From Chiua virens (lineage: Eukaryota; Basidiomycota; Agaricomycetes; Boletales; Boletaceae), in assembly GCA_019787685.1 (NCBI GenBank), contig JAHNUO010000006.1, forward strand, positions 1,860,001 to 1,924,000: DNA of 64,000 bases, read 5' to 3'. The position numbers and the translations under genes are program-made. Shown piece by piece: positions 48,850-60,945 of the stretch (positions are counted from its first letter, which is position 1; every line of letters starts with the position of its first letter). Below the pieces are notes generated by a model. That model ran no database searches, was not told the origin of the DNA, and saw only the letters and a program-made list of their open reading frames with translations.

Positions 48850-50265
48850 ATGACATCTAAAGCAAAGTCCAAGCAGGAAGAGGCCCTCCAATTCCTCGAC
48901 GACCTTGACAACCTCCAGCCTTCCGCACGCACTCCAAACTACGACCAGACTGCACCTTCTTCCAAAGCCCATGCAAGCGGCGAGGGGGATCCTACTGAAG
49001 TCCTCGCTTTCATTGACGAAATCACCCAGAAAAGTTCGGAGCCTTCCCGTCCAACCGCGTTGCCGATAGATCGTCCAATCTCACGTACTGGAACACCTTC
49101 CCTTCGCAAGGGCACGGAACGCGTCAGAGTGGGTGTGCATCCCTCGTCCTCCACATCCTCGTTGTCCGGAAAGCCAGACTCGGCCACCGCAATAGTCTCC
49201 ACTGCCAAACTAGATGCGGCAGCGGCTACATCTGCCAATTCATCAGGGGGGTGGGGATGGTCGAACGTATGGAGCGGTGCCTCCGCTGCGTACCAACAAG
49301 CCAGATCCGTTGTAGACGAGCAAGTGAAGAACTTGCCTAAGAACGAACAAGTGACGAAATGGGGAGAGGGTGTTCTCGAGTATGCCAAAACCGCCCAATT
49401 GGACAAGCTTGGTGTGCAAAATGATGACTATATGCAGATTTCTCCTAACGGTTGCCAGGCCAAGACTTCAAGAGGGTTGGATTATCCACCCTTACCGATA
49501 TTTTGAACGTCGTTGCCCCTCCAATTTCGGAGCATGAAGTCATTCAAGTCTGGCTAAGCCATGACATGCAAGGATACGATGGAATCGAGACGCTTGTGTA
49601 TCGCTCTATGGCGCGGGTAGATCGTATTGAACCACTAGTTCGTTCTTGGTTGCTTAGCTTGTCCTGTAGGTCATGGAGCAAGTCGAAGGTGGTGACCTCA
49701 TTGTCAACCGCGGAGAAGAATCCAAACCCAAGGACTCCTCGAATTCCGTCCGCGAACTCAGCGTTGTCGACGGCTACGATGCTGCGCTGAAGCTTGCTCA
49801 GGTAACTGACTATCACCGTGGGTAACATTTCATTTCAACACATACTACAGGCGAATTTGGACGAACTGATCAAGAATCAAACCAAGGTTCCAAAGAGGGA
49901 GTCATCGACCGATAACCCAGTCATATACTCTTCAGTTTACCTTCGGGTGCAACCTTTTACGCGATCGTATTCACTGCCTCAGTTGGCGGACAGCTCCTTC
50001 GGAGGCGACGGATACATTACAATTCATCTTACATCTTGCTGACCCAGGGCATCAGCTAGTGCGCACCGCAGTAACTCAAGCAATTCCCGCTCGCTGGCTA
50101 GAAATTTGGGATCAGTATGATTGGGTCGAAGATCTCGTTGCAGAATCATTGAGGCTTGCTGTCGAGGTTCTTGGACAGGACTATCTAGCATGTAGGATGG
50201 GCTGGGATAAGAAGGATAAACGGAATGACGACAACGTCCCTAATACTAGCGAGGAAACGACTTAG
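48850..50265 (+). CDS. MTC1: Mtc1-like protein (maintenance of telomere capping 1)
   Basis: Mtc1 is a fungal protein linked genetically to telomere capping and to COPI/Golgi vesicles; its biochemical role is unclear. Met 48850 gives KSKQEEALQFLDDLDNL and DPTEVLAFIDEITQKSS, the paired motifs of this family. A Ser/Pro linker follows, then SSGGWGWSNVWSGASAAYQQ, ARSVVDEQVKNLP, and after an intron QDFKRVGLSTLTDILNVVAP and ISEHEVIQVWLSHDMQGYDG. Later exons give VMEQVEGGDLIVNRGEE, YDAALKLAQANLDELI and ARWLEIWDQYDWVEDLVAE. Stop at 50265. Some joins in 49920-50045 are uncertain. It starts 121 bp from the divergent chromodomain gene. Confidence 0.85.
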
Positions 50266-50386
50266 GGATGCTCAGACGTGGCTCATCGGGACATTCTTCG
50301 TTACAGGTAGCACATTCTCGTCTACGGGTTTATAACTAGTGTATCGATACCCAACGAAGGGTAATGCAGTTATCGATGAGAACTTC

Positions 50387-51439
50387 TCACTTCTTGGGTA
50401 CCTCCTCTGGCTTTGGGGGAGGCACGGGCTTCAAGTCAGCAGGTCTAATTGGTTCAGTGCCAGCTCCAACTTGCTCCCATGGAGAGAGCGATTCGAAATT
50501 CTGTCGAACGAAATCAGCGAGACCGATAGCACAAGCATAAGAAGGAATCACCGGAATGCCTGGGTGAGCTGGAGTGGCTCGTAAACAACGCGTTTCCGCT
50601 CTTCGTCATAACGGACTTCTGTATAACCCTAAGGAAGATCATAGGACTAAACTTGCCGAGTTCGGGAGACGACTTACTGTCAAAGGGAAATCTTTGCGTA
50701 ATGGATGTCCCTCAAAGCCTGCATAGACCTGATCAAGCATTTAAATCGATGTGGAGTGATTCACAGACCATAATCGGTCAATATACGACGCCTGGAAGTT
50801 GAGTGAACAACGAACGGAGATGAAGCGCGTGGCGGACTTACAGATCTGGGTGACCGGAAAAGAATACGCCAAACATGTCCCATACCTCCCTCTCATACCA
50901 GTCAGCACCGCGGAAGATAGAAACAGCGCTTGGTACAGGGTCTGCTTCCCCAGCGTACGTCTTTACCCGGATCCTTCCGGCAGTGCTTGATACTGAGCAG
51001 GTTATATACAACCTCAAAACGCTTCTCTCTCTCTGGGAAGTCTACTGCGGTGATGTCTACGACACTCTTGAATTGGCACTGGGAATGGTCTCGGAGGAAA
51101 GTCAGAACGGGAACTACTGCTGAGGGTGCGACATGAAGGACGAGCTCATCCTTGAGGACCGAAAATTGCTGGATGAACTTTGGGAGGCATTGAGTCAAAT
51201 ACGAGCCGTACGTGTGCAGTGACTCTGTGGTCTGCGCGTATTTTGTGGCGGTTGGGTTGGGAGAAGTAGGTTCGGTGAACGGAGACACGGAAGCTGAGAA
51301 AAGATGAGTCGAGTTCGAGGATCAGAAAGTGACAGTACCTCTTGACGAGGACGAGGACTGAATACCGCGTCGCAAAACTAGACTGGACGACCAACGTCGA
51401 GTGCAAGCGTTTCTTAAGGATACTCGCTCGCAAGGACAT
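50387..51439 (-). CDS. NDUFS3: Mitochondrial complex I 30-kDa subunit (NDUFS3), one frame break
   Basis: Core peripheral-arm subunit of NADH:ubiquinone oxidoreductase. Met 51439 starts a basic presequence ([20 protein letters not shown]). After an intron: [40 protein letters not shown]. Then, one base out of frame, [40 protein letters not shown] and [20 protein letters not shown]. The end reads [40 protein letters not shown] and ends KPEEVPKK at 50387. Between NLLS and RIRV there are 16 nt where homologues have five codons, so one base (about 50976-50991) is extra. Five short introns are otherwise clean. Probably an indel error, as the protein is essential for complex I. Confidence 0.92.
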
Positions 51440-51491
51440 TGTAGTAGATCAACGAGTTGGTCGGAGTGAGAATTTCCGACGCAACCCTACC

Positions 51492-52294
51492 ATGGTCTCG
51501 CTCAATAACCAGGCTTTCGATTCGCTTCCGTACTACGACAATGACCTCGAACAGTATCCCATTCTCAAAGAAAAGGTCGACAAGGAGCTTATGCGCGAGC
51601 CCAAGGTGCCTCAGACAATGCATCCTCTCGTCCCACCTACATTCGAGTTATTCAAGGTTGGCATAGAACTCTTATTTCAGCTTCGTAAAGCTCACTGCAC
51701 TCAATATAGAATAATCCCTTGCTAGCCTGCGGAGCTCGCGCGCGTAGAGGCTCACCAGCCTTTACCTCCGTTAGATACTGTGAGGTATCAACTACCCGCG
51801 CCTACATCATCGCCAGGAACTGATGAAGAATGGCGGAAAGCCATCCAAAACGCACATGCCCAGCTTGAGCACCAGCGCTTACGGTCTGTCTCGGAGTCTG
51901 CTGGATGCCACGATTTGATTCACCAGGCATTGTTAGGCACACCAACCTTGCGCTTCTTCAAACGTATGGCCAGAATGCTTGGCGGATAAATAATTACTTC
52001 CTGGAGGAGACGGCGAAGCAGTCCGAAAAGGCGCTCGAAGAACTAAAAGAACTCACTACAGAGTTGAACAGGGAACGCAAGAACTCACAGGTGAGTTCAT
52101 ACATGTTTGTGGAGAGATGGGGTTGCTAATGCATTGAGCGTCAGACTCATTACGGTGCACAATTGACGACACTGGAGACACGGTGGACGGAACTGCTGTC
52201 GAGTATTTTGCAGATTGAGATGGCAAACATTGCGCTGGAGGGGGAGGTGGAGCGATTGCGGAGGAAGGAGGAGGACATGAATGGGATGTCGTAG
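51492..52294 (+). CDS. BCAS2: Pre-mRNA splicing factor SPF27/BCAS2
   Basis: Component of the Prp19 (NineTeen) complex in the spliceosome. Met 51492 gives MVSLNNQAFDSLPYYDNDLE and QYPILKEKVDKELMREPK, the conserved N-terminus. Then the PP-x-x-EL-F region, an intron, and an ELARVEAHQPLPPLDT-like stretch followed by VRYQLPAPTSSPGTDEEWRK and AIQNAHAQLEHQRLR. Splicing at the TTAG acceptor near 51931 gives HTNLALLQTYGQNAWRINNY and FLEETAKQSEKALEELKELT. The C-terminal coiled coil TTLETRWTELLSSILQIEMA ends at 52294. Its start lies 52 bp from the divergent NDUFS3 start, so they likely share a promoter. Confidence 0.93.
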
Positions 52295-52535
52295 TACTAG
52301 TAGCATTTTGTAATAAGAGTTGCAGTGCCCAAAAAGGAGACGTCGGTCCCGCCGCGTGCAATTTCATCCAGTGCTGCAGCGAGCACAAACCACGTTCAGT
52401 GCGCCGTTCACCATCCCATTACTCCTCGTGTAAAGGTGAGCAGGTCTCTTCCAACAGCCGTACCCACCGTCGTCCTCGTAGCTGACACGCCGTGCTCTTG
52501 CGCAAACTCGACGATCAGCGTCCCGCGGCGCGTTT

Positions 52536-55500
52536 ATGGCCAATACCGACAAACCAGAACTAGTATCATCAGAGTCGTCGCAGGATGGTCGTGAAGCAGT
52601 AGCCAGTCTGGGCTCTTTGCAGGCTCGTGCACGTTCCCCGGTATCAAACCCAGAACAGCCATACTCCAGTTCATCACACTCTACTACCCCAGATCACGCC
52701 CCTCCTGCACCCCCTCCTGCATCGTCCGCGGCGTTTTCCCCCTTTGCAATCCCTCATCCAAAGAGGTTTAGCGCAGTCAACATAAACAAGAAATTTCTCC
52801 AGAAGAACTCTCCTTCTTCGACTGCTGCCTCTGTCGCCGCCGGTCTCGCTACCTCCGCCAAGGCAGGCAGCCCTGCTCGTATGTCTTGTTCATTTCACAT
52901 AACAATGATCTCATATCTCCCAGCAGCCCGACCCGCCCCACAGCCCCCTAATTCTCATTCCAAGCTGGTAACTGCGAAGCTCACCTCAACCGCCCCATTA
53001 TCCACTACTACCGGCCCAGGGTGGTCTCGCCCTTCCTCGGCCACCCCGCCCGTCTCTACCACTCCATCGAGTTCGTCAATTGTACCCCCACCCCAACTAC
53101 CTGCTCCTATGCTCGCACCACCTCAGTTTCCCCATGTCGGTAAGGTCATACAGCCTCAAGCGAGGAATGCCATAGCATCTTCTACCTCACTGGCCAAGAA
53201 AGATACTTCTGCAAAGCCTGCTTGGGGTAACACAAGGTCCCTTCCCGTGACCTCGGATAGCACTGTATACAGTGATTTCCCTACAGCAGCCGAAGTCGCT
53301 CAAGGCTAGTGGCTCACCAGTTCTAAAAGAAAATAAAGTAATTGTTTTACAATAGGACGCGTTGTTAAAGCCGACGAGCCAAAGGCGGAGGATTCTCTCG
53401 CGCTGCCTCTAGTACCTCCTCAGGAAGCGGATGCATTCAGAGGAGTACACCTTGATCCGAACGCCCACCACTGGGACGAGGTTCGTCGTCCTAACCCGCT
53501 AATATTGTATTCATAACCGCCGACGTTACATTTGTTTGGACTATTGCTAGATGGAGGAAGACGATGACAACTTCCTGGACAACGTCATCGAGTTCGGCGA
53601 TGGGCGACAGTACAACGTCGTTCCGGCTGTTGCCGGTCCGCCACCAGTTGCGAGTACCACTCCTGCGGAGGAAGACAATTCCGTATCAGCCGTTGAACAT
53701 GCGCCGACTGAGCCTGTCAGCAAAGAAGAGAGGTTTGCAGACGACTTTGATCGTAGCTGGCCTCGTACTAGGCAATCACCGATGGTACTCCAGAGAGACT
53801 TACCCAGTCGTTCTTCCCAGCATACGTCGGCTTCCCCTACCTCCTTCCAACCTGGTCATCCTTCGGCGGAAGGGTCAAGGGTGCTTTTCAATGAGCGATC
53901 CAACAGGTTGGAGCCTTACACGAATTCCCATTTTCCGAACCGGCTTGGCTCCAACCTCGGATTTTCAAGGCGGAGTGCTCATGGAGAAGCTCCTCTTTCA
54001 CCTGCCGAGTCTCGTAATGGCAGAGACCTCGCGCCTCACAGTCCGGCACACACTGTGTATTTGTTGCAGAAACAACTCGATGGGACTCATGATACTTCGG
54101 TTCACTCACCCAGGAGTTATACCGCGGATTCCATAGGTAGACGGGAACGTGACGGTGGTCTAGCTACTTGCAGGCGACTATGGCCAGAACAGGGCCAGAG
54201 GGAGAGACTCCGGTGGGCTATCCGGAACGTTCCATGATGCCCGGGGTGTTAGTGAGAAACGACACCGTCGACTCTCGGGTGCCTCGTTCGCTAGTTCACT
54301 TCCCGATGGTCAGCAACAGGGCTCGTCACATTCCTCTGATGTCCCGTTCAGCCGAAGATCTCAAGCACGAGAATCTCCTTCACAAAACCTATCGGACCAA
54401 GCTTCTAGGATTTACCAATCATCAAACACATCTCAATTGGCTGCTTCTGATGTACAGCTACCAGGCGCCTCGCTAATGCTGGATATCGAGGGCGTGCACA
54501 AGACTGCAATGCATATATCTGCAGAGCGCGCGAAACAGAGACGACAGTTGGAAGAGGAGGAACGTGAAAAAGAGAAGGAGCGAGCGAGAAAGAAGGCAGT
54601 CGAACTTGAGGTACGAATGATACAAGCACAGGTGAGTGTTATTGCAAAGAAAGATGCAACCCGCTTATCCGACATTTTAGAAGGCTGCCGCTCAGCAGGA
54701 CGTTGCTTTTGCCCAGGATTCGAACCAGCCAGACCCCGATCGGGAAGAATCCAAACCCTCCGAAGTCAATCAGGGCAATGTACAACGAACGCCCGCCATC
54801 ATTGAAACCTGTCGCGCGCCCCCAACGAGACATCAAATCTTCCCATCCGATCACTGTAAATGAATCCCTCCCGCCTTCGGAACAGGTCGATTCGTGGCGT
54901 CGCAAGCCGCGGCTTCAACCACAACAGCTCCCCGCTCTTTCGCCTGCGATATTCCCAGAATCATCCGGCGTCGTTGCCGATAACCTCGAGGTCATTGACT
55001 TTTCTGATCTTGCAAAATTTGTGGGAATCGAGCAGGCTTTGGCATCAGCAACACCAACAACCTCGTCTCACTCTCCCGCATCCCCTGACCGCCACTCATT
55101 ACCCTCACGGCCAATCACCAGCGACTTTTTCGAGGATGTTCCTTCGCATGTTTCCGAACGTCCTTTTCTTCCTATTGTTCCGGAAGCCTCTTCCTCGATG
55201 CCAACCACATCTACCCAAGGGACAAGGGAACATGATTCTCATAGGTTTTCTACACCTAATGGTGTACGCTCTTTTGCGCGGAACCAGCCATCTCCAACGA
55301 CTCCGCATCATCGTTTGAGTAAAGGCCTAACACCATTTCGACAAGTCACAATGTCTGCTTTGGACGACGTCATGTCCCGTATTAAAGGTGCCTTGGATGA
55401 TATGCAGGTTAATGCAGGAAGAGGGGTCCCGTCAAGTGAAGTCGTGGAGTGGCGCAGTGATGTTAGTAAATCAAAAATCCGGGCACTAGAACCTCCGATC

Positions 55501-57525
55501 TCTACAAGATCTTTGTCAAAGAACGCCAAGTGGTTGCCTCCGGCCCTAAGGCAACCTCGGCAAGATTTCGACCAAGAGGTTTATGGTACTACTTGCTGCG
55601 ATCCCCCCCTTTCCCCTCGACCAGTCGTTCTTGTTGTCAAATTGCCTACGTTGATCCGGCCAGTTGATGCACTCCCCAAGCGGCAACTGCACTTACTCAA
55701 GAACAACTCGTCCTGTCACGTTCGCTTTGACACTTTATCTTGGGACCCACCGGTTGACGGGATGAGCAAGCGTGATCTGTCCGTGAACGAGGTCCTGTTC
55801 AGGCGCCAACCTCCAAGCAGAGGCAGCAGACCGAAATATAGGGTTCACTTACCGAGGGTTAATCGCACGCATTTCGCTACCCTACCCAAGGTTAACCTAC
55901 CTTCCGGGTTCCCTAAAACCAATTCCGCAGCTGGACGCTCGAGGGCAGTCGACGACCTTCCCACATGGCGCAGAGGTCCCGTCTCCACGACACCACAAGG
56001 CGCACCATCAGAGGAGATGCCGCCCGCTTTAGATGTTACGAGCTGTTCTCCGGCTCCCGATGTGACGCCACTTACCACTGAGGTTACTATTGCACAAGAC
56101 ATATCCACAAAATCAGAACCTTACGTGCTGCGCCAGAGGACGCAGCCGAAGTTACCAGCAGGCTCAGCAGTTGGGTTCTATCGTAACCCCGGATCATCTT
56201 GCCAGGACTCAAAAGTTACCGTCAATTTTACAGTCACCAGTGAGTTGGAGGAAGCTATACAAATTTCCCAGTCGGGAGCGAGTGTACTTTTGTCTTCTTC
56301 GATTGCCGAAGCTCCACAGGCGACGGATTCCTTCTGCGTCCAAGGGATCTGCTACAATTGCAAGTGTCGACGAAGCAAACCGCAACATGCAACATCCTAA
56401 TCTCAGCCTGATTACACAAGCTGAGGGCAAGGCGTCGGAGGAATCTGTGAGTTCAATTATGTTTGAGTCATTGGCGATGGTATCTCAGTCATGTTCTAGA
56501 CCGAACGATCGTTGCGAACCCCGGCATCCGCATCCTTCAGTACACCCTGGACAAAGTCTCCATTGAGCTTCTCTAGCAAAGAATCACCAGCTAGGGCACC
56601 CGATCCTGAACATCTTAGGGCTGTCTGGTCTCAAACTGCGGATAAGGAACAAATATCCGCTGTAAATTCTTTAGAGGGTATCGCCGACGATCTCACTGCA
56701 TTGCCCTTCACCATCCAAGAAGTCAAGTCCGAGGATGGTGAAACGCCACCACCAACAAGTGCCACAGTGGCTTCAAAAATATCACTTCACGACGTGACCC
56801 GTGCATTCCAACAGGTTCCGACACCCTCTAATATATCTTCCCACCGACCGCCACCCTTGTCGCCACCCGCCGCGAATGGCCCAATCACGCGTCCTCCGAA
56901 CTTCAGCTATCCAACCCCTCCTCAGCCTCCTGGCGCTGCCATACACTTTCCTGCATTCTCATCTCCAATGCTTGCCCACTCCCCGAGCCCTACTGTACTT
57001 TATCCTCCTACTGCGCCCAGCCCCATACCTCGAGTTCCCATGAACGGACATCCGCAACTTTATAACCAGCCTGTGTGGTTACCAATGCAGACCCCCCAGA
57101 ACAACAGCGCAGCACGGGCGCCCGTCCCTTCGCCTTACCCTCCACAAGTGGTAGCATATCACACACCCACACCGGTCCATTCTGTCTACGCCCCCGGTCT
57201 TCCTCCCCAAAATGTGCCACCACCTGTTAGTGGTTCCGCGCCGCCACCCACACGTGGGATGCCTATGTTGAGTCCAGTCATGCATCCTGCTGCACCAGCG
57301 AATGTTCCAATGTACAATGGAAGTCCGGTGCTGATGCATCCCCCTGCGATGATTGCTCCTAGGCATCGTCCCCCGTACATGAACTCGGGTCCTTCGGAAC
57401 GCGGACAGGGTCGCTCAGAGAGCATGTCCACTGCCCCTCACATGCAACAACCATCCCACTCACAAAACCATATTCCTCCACAACCCATGTATACGCATGT
57501 TCCCTTTTCTCGGCCATCATGGTGA
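52536..57525 (+). CDS. Large low-complexity protein with BAT2/PRRC2-like N-terminus
   Basis: Not identified with certainty. Met 52536 (MANTDKPELVSSESS) leads to HPKRFSAVNINKKFLQKNSP, SHSKLVTAKLT, TGPGWSRPSS and KPAWGNTRSLP, an order resembling the BAT2/PRRC2 N-terminal domain of RNA-granule proteins. Then MEEDDDNFLDNVIEFGDGRQ and SKEERFADDFDRSWPRT, a conserved-looking acidic patch; a coiled coil (RRQLEEEEREKEKERARKKA); VDSWRRKP and EVIDFSDLAKFVGIEQALAS; and a very Pro-rich C-terminus with PPPLSPPAANGPITRPP and repeated PxP motifs, stop 57525. Introns are visible at 52880-52925, 54139-54178 and 54630-54680. Frame changes near 54.8, 56.3 and 56.5 kb are not explained by clear introns, so the exact model is uncertain. 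Confidence 0.6.
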
Positions 57526-57703
57526 GAACTTGTGCTCACATTACACATGTTCTGTCGGATGATATATTGATATTTGTTTTTCTGAATGCAATATTATCTT
57601 GTTCTTTATCAATGGGAAATTTCACGCGACCGGAAATACGATCCGATGAGAATAATCATTAGAGGGTAAACAAGATACTCTATGTAACATTATGTACTAC
57701 GCT

Positions 57704-59404
57704 CTATGCGTGCGCCAACTCGACAGCTTTCTCGGCAGCTGTGTCGAGGTCGTCGAAGGGTATGATCTTAAGACCCGAATCCCTTATCATCCTAGGCGAA
57801 GATAAGCGACATCCTTTTGTAATGATAGAAAATAGGGTACATACTGCTTAGCTTCCACCTCTTTCGTGCCCTTAAGGCGAACGACCAATGGGATGCTCAG
57901 ACCGAGCTCCTTGGTGGCGCGGATAACACCCTCAGCAATGTAATCGCATCTCATGATGCCTCCGAAGATGTTGATGAAGATACTCTTGACCTTGTGATCA
58001 GTCAGGAGAATTTCAAACGCCTTCTTGACAGTCTCGGGGGTAGCGCCGCTAGATAAAATATGAACGACATGTTTCGATGCAGAAAATGATTCTCTCACCC
58101 TCCTACATCAAGGAAGTTGGCCGGATTGCCGCCGTGCAATGATAGCACGTCCATGGTAGCCATGGCCAAACCTGCACCGTTGACCAGACAGCCGATGTTA
58201 CCATCAAGCTTGATGAAGTTCAAGTTGGCCTTTTGTGCCTCAACTTCGGAAGGCTCTTCTTGAGAAATATCACGAAGGTCGAAGATATCCTTCTGCCGGA
58301 ACTGGGCGTTTTCATCGAAACCGAGTTTGGCATCCATGCTGAACGAACGACCTTCTAGCAGAATTATACAAGGATAGTAGCGCTGACATACCAAAGAACA
58401 CGGCCATCGATGGTCTCAGCCATGGGGTTGATCTCGATCTGGGTGGCATCCTTGTCTTTGAAGAGTTTGTACAAGGTCACAAAAATATCCGCAGCTTCCT
58501 TCTGGGCTACTGCGTCTTTGAAACCAAGTGTCCTGGCAAGCTCTAGAGCAACCGAGGGGTCGAGACCCTTCTTGGCGTCAATTGGAGTGGTAATTATGGA
58601 ATGAGGATCCTTTGCGGCAACCTCCTCGATGTTCATTCCACCTTGACTGGACACAACCAAAACAGGGCCCTGGGTAACACGGTCGTTGAGAATTGCAACG
58701 TAGTACTCGTGAGCGGGATCCCGGCGCTCAGCAAGCATAACCTATTAATATCAAGGATGAATAATATGAACTTGACAACGGAAGATGAAACCAACAGCGT
58801 TGCAGATCCTGCCAGCAGCACCAGTTTGTTTCGTGATCAAGTTAGCACCGATCATTTTTCTGGCGATTTCCCGTGCCTGTTCAGGACTATTACCCAGTCA
58901 GATGGGCAGAGTATGCATAAAAAAGGACATACGTGTCGACTGTGTGCACACCTCCCTTGAATCCGTTGTCAAAGGTTCCCTTACCGCGGCCGCCGGCAAG
59001 GACCTGAGCCTTGATGACTAGTCTGTTGGTGCCTGTCGACGAACAATTCACAGCATTCAGTCCTGCAGTTTTTCTGTCGCGAAGGCCTGAATGCGAGGAG
59101 GACATACCAAAATTCTCTGCGACCTTGAAGGCCTCATCAGGACTCTTTGCACCAATGCTCTTCGGAGTCGGAATACCATACTAGAAGTGAGGTCAGCAAC
59201 AGGAGCGAGCAGACTGTAGCATTGACGTACTGCGTTGAGGAGGTTGACGGACTGGTACTCGTGTATGGAGAGGAAACGGCGCTGGCCAGCATGGGCAACC
59301 TTAAAGTGAACGAATCGGAAAAGTGGTCAAAATACGCGCTGAATGGATTGCAAAGATGGACGTACACGAGCAAGGGAGCCCGTCTTTCTGAGTGAAGCAA
59401 GCAT
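57704..59404 (-). CDS. LSC2: Succinyl-CoA ligase beta subunit, mitochondrial
   Basis: TCA-cycle enzyme subunit converting succinyl-CoA and NDP to succinate, CoA and NTP. Met 59404 gives a short presequence exon [13 protein letters not shown], spliced to [20 protein letters not shown] and then [18 protein letters not shown]. The ATP-grasp part has [47 protein letters not shown] and [20 protein letters not shown]. Next [13 protein letters not shown] (metal site), [37 protein letters not shown] and [13 protein letters not shown]. The C-terminus reads [20 protein letters not shown] and [15 protein letters not shown], ending at 57704. About nine short introns, no frame breaks. Complete. Confidence 0.96.
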
Positions 59405-59888
59405 ATGGTAGTGGATGAGGAGAAAGTGCCAACACAATCTCGGAAGTAGCGGGTAGTAGTATGCTTTCGGAGGGTAGCTTACATCAGCAATGTTGCACCG
59501 AACGGAAGGCGCCCGAGTATGGTCGTTTCAGAACCAGAGCGACGACGACGGTTGGATCCGGGTTTTCCTGATGAACTTCCTGTCTCTGATCCACCACTTG
59601 TTTGGTTTGGGAGCATCTCTGGCAGAATGAGTCTCCTTGCCTTGAGTTCGGACAACTTACCACTGTCTCTTGGGCTGTCCGAAATTTGGTTCAAGGAACA
59701 TGCTAATATACACCCCCTTGTCGCACTTTTGTCCCCGTGGCTGCTGGTCGCTAGACAAACTCCCATGCTATCAGATGAATCTGTCCTCGAGGCCAACATG
59801 TTGCCAGTCTAGTGTCCAGCTATTTATTCCATTTTGTAGCTGAAAGGCATTCCAACTCTCCAACAGTATCGTGCCGTCCTTGTCAACT
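59405..59888. other. Divergent promoter region LSC2 / DinB-like
   Basis: About 480 bp between divergent starts. A long minus-strand open frame (59479-59799) is rich in Ser, Gly and Arg but does not join LSC2 in frame and resembles no presequence, so I treat it as chance. Confidence 0.5.
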
Positions 59889-60715
59889 ATGTCCGACTCG
59901 ACAAATTACGCCAGTCAGGCCAATGGAGACCCACAATCGTCACAATTATCGGAGCTTCTTTGCGTCTCTTCCACTACTCTGCGGCAAGCGCTCGACCTCG
60001 TCGATAATGTCCTAACAAAGGACGATCAGCTCACAGTCCAGTCCAAATATCTCCCAGGTTCAACCATCGGTAGCTCGCTTGCCCGTATATCCCTTTCTCG
60101 CCTAACGTTCATGACCTTCCAATAGGAAAACACCTACGCCATGCGCGCGACCACTTCATGCTGCTGATCGATTGTATACTTGGAACTCAGCCTTACGTCT
60201 TATCCTATGATGTACGCAACCGCAACACCCCTATGGAGAGCAGTCTCTCCGAAGCTCATAATGCGTTGGTCTTCGCAATATCACATCTCAAAGAGCTCGA
60301 ATCGTCCCCCTCAATCTCACTGGATCAAATCATGACTCTGAATGCTGTGACGCCCTTTTCTCATACCTTCGAGACTACCTTTGGCAGAGAGGTAAGGAGG
60401 TTATCAGCCTGCGAAGCATCCAACTGACTCATTTCCCATGAAGCTATGGTTTGCTGCACTGCATGCAGTCCATCATTGGTCCATGGTAGGGGCACAAGCT
60501 TCCATTTCACCATTAACCAACCTCTGAAAATTTCCCATAGGTCCGCGTGATAGCAGGAGAGATGGTTCGCCTCCGCTCCGCTGAAGTTGTTTCCTTGTAC
60601 TGACTATTGCACTCAGGACATGTCTTTACCAGACGATTTCGGGTTCGCACCTTCCACCTTGATGTACAAAGGAAGTGACGGCTTCACTAGGAAAGGCCAA
60701 AATTTAGTCGAGTAG
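59889..60715 (+). CDS. DinB-like four-helix protein
   Basis: DinB/YfiT-fold protein of unknown role; many bind a metal through three His. Met 59889 gives MSDSTNYASQANGDPQSSQL, SELLCVSSTTLRQALDLVDN, then after an intron GKHLRHARDHFMLLIDCILG (first His pair). SYDVRNRNTPMESSLSEAHN, HLKELESSPSISLDQIMTLN, FETTFGRELWFAALHAVHHW (second His cluster) and SMVRVIAGEM follow. The last exon reads DMSLPDDFGFAPSTLMYKGS and ends at 60715. The HxxH and HAVHHW motifs fit DinB metal sites. Four or five exons. No pathway can be named from context. Confidence 0.82.
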
Positions 60716-60945
60716 ACTATCAGAATTACAGCCTATCGAGCCATGTCCTTTGTTTTCCGTTATGTACTACCCCAATTCACTTACATACGCTTGGCGTTTG
60801 ATGCATGATGCATGAACAAGGTGTGAACGCGAGTGTAAGTTTAAGTAAATTGCCGTGCACGTGAGTGAGACTACGACAAAGTTCGATTCCATGATTGGAA
60901 CACTCCGATCTATTCCATAAGTTGCACTTCAACCTTATCGACGAG

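Noticed and set aside
52325..52594. Plus-strand open frame after BCAS2
   Set aside because: Basic, low-complexity translation in a short spacer; overlaps the start of the next gene in another frame; no splice or motif support.
59479..59799. Long minus-strand frame as the LSC2 N-terminus
   Set aside because: It does not join the conserved exon in frame. A short exon at 59404 gives a good mitochondrial presequence with correct phase.
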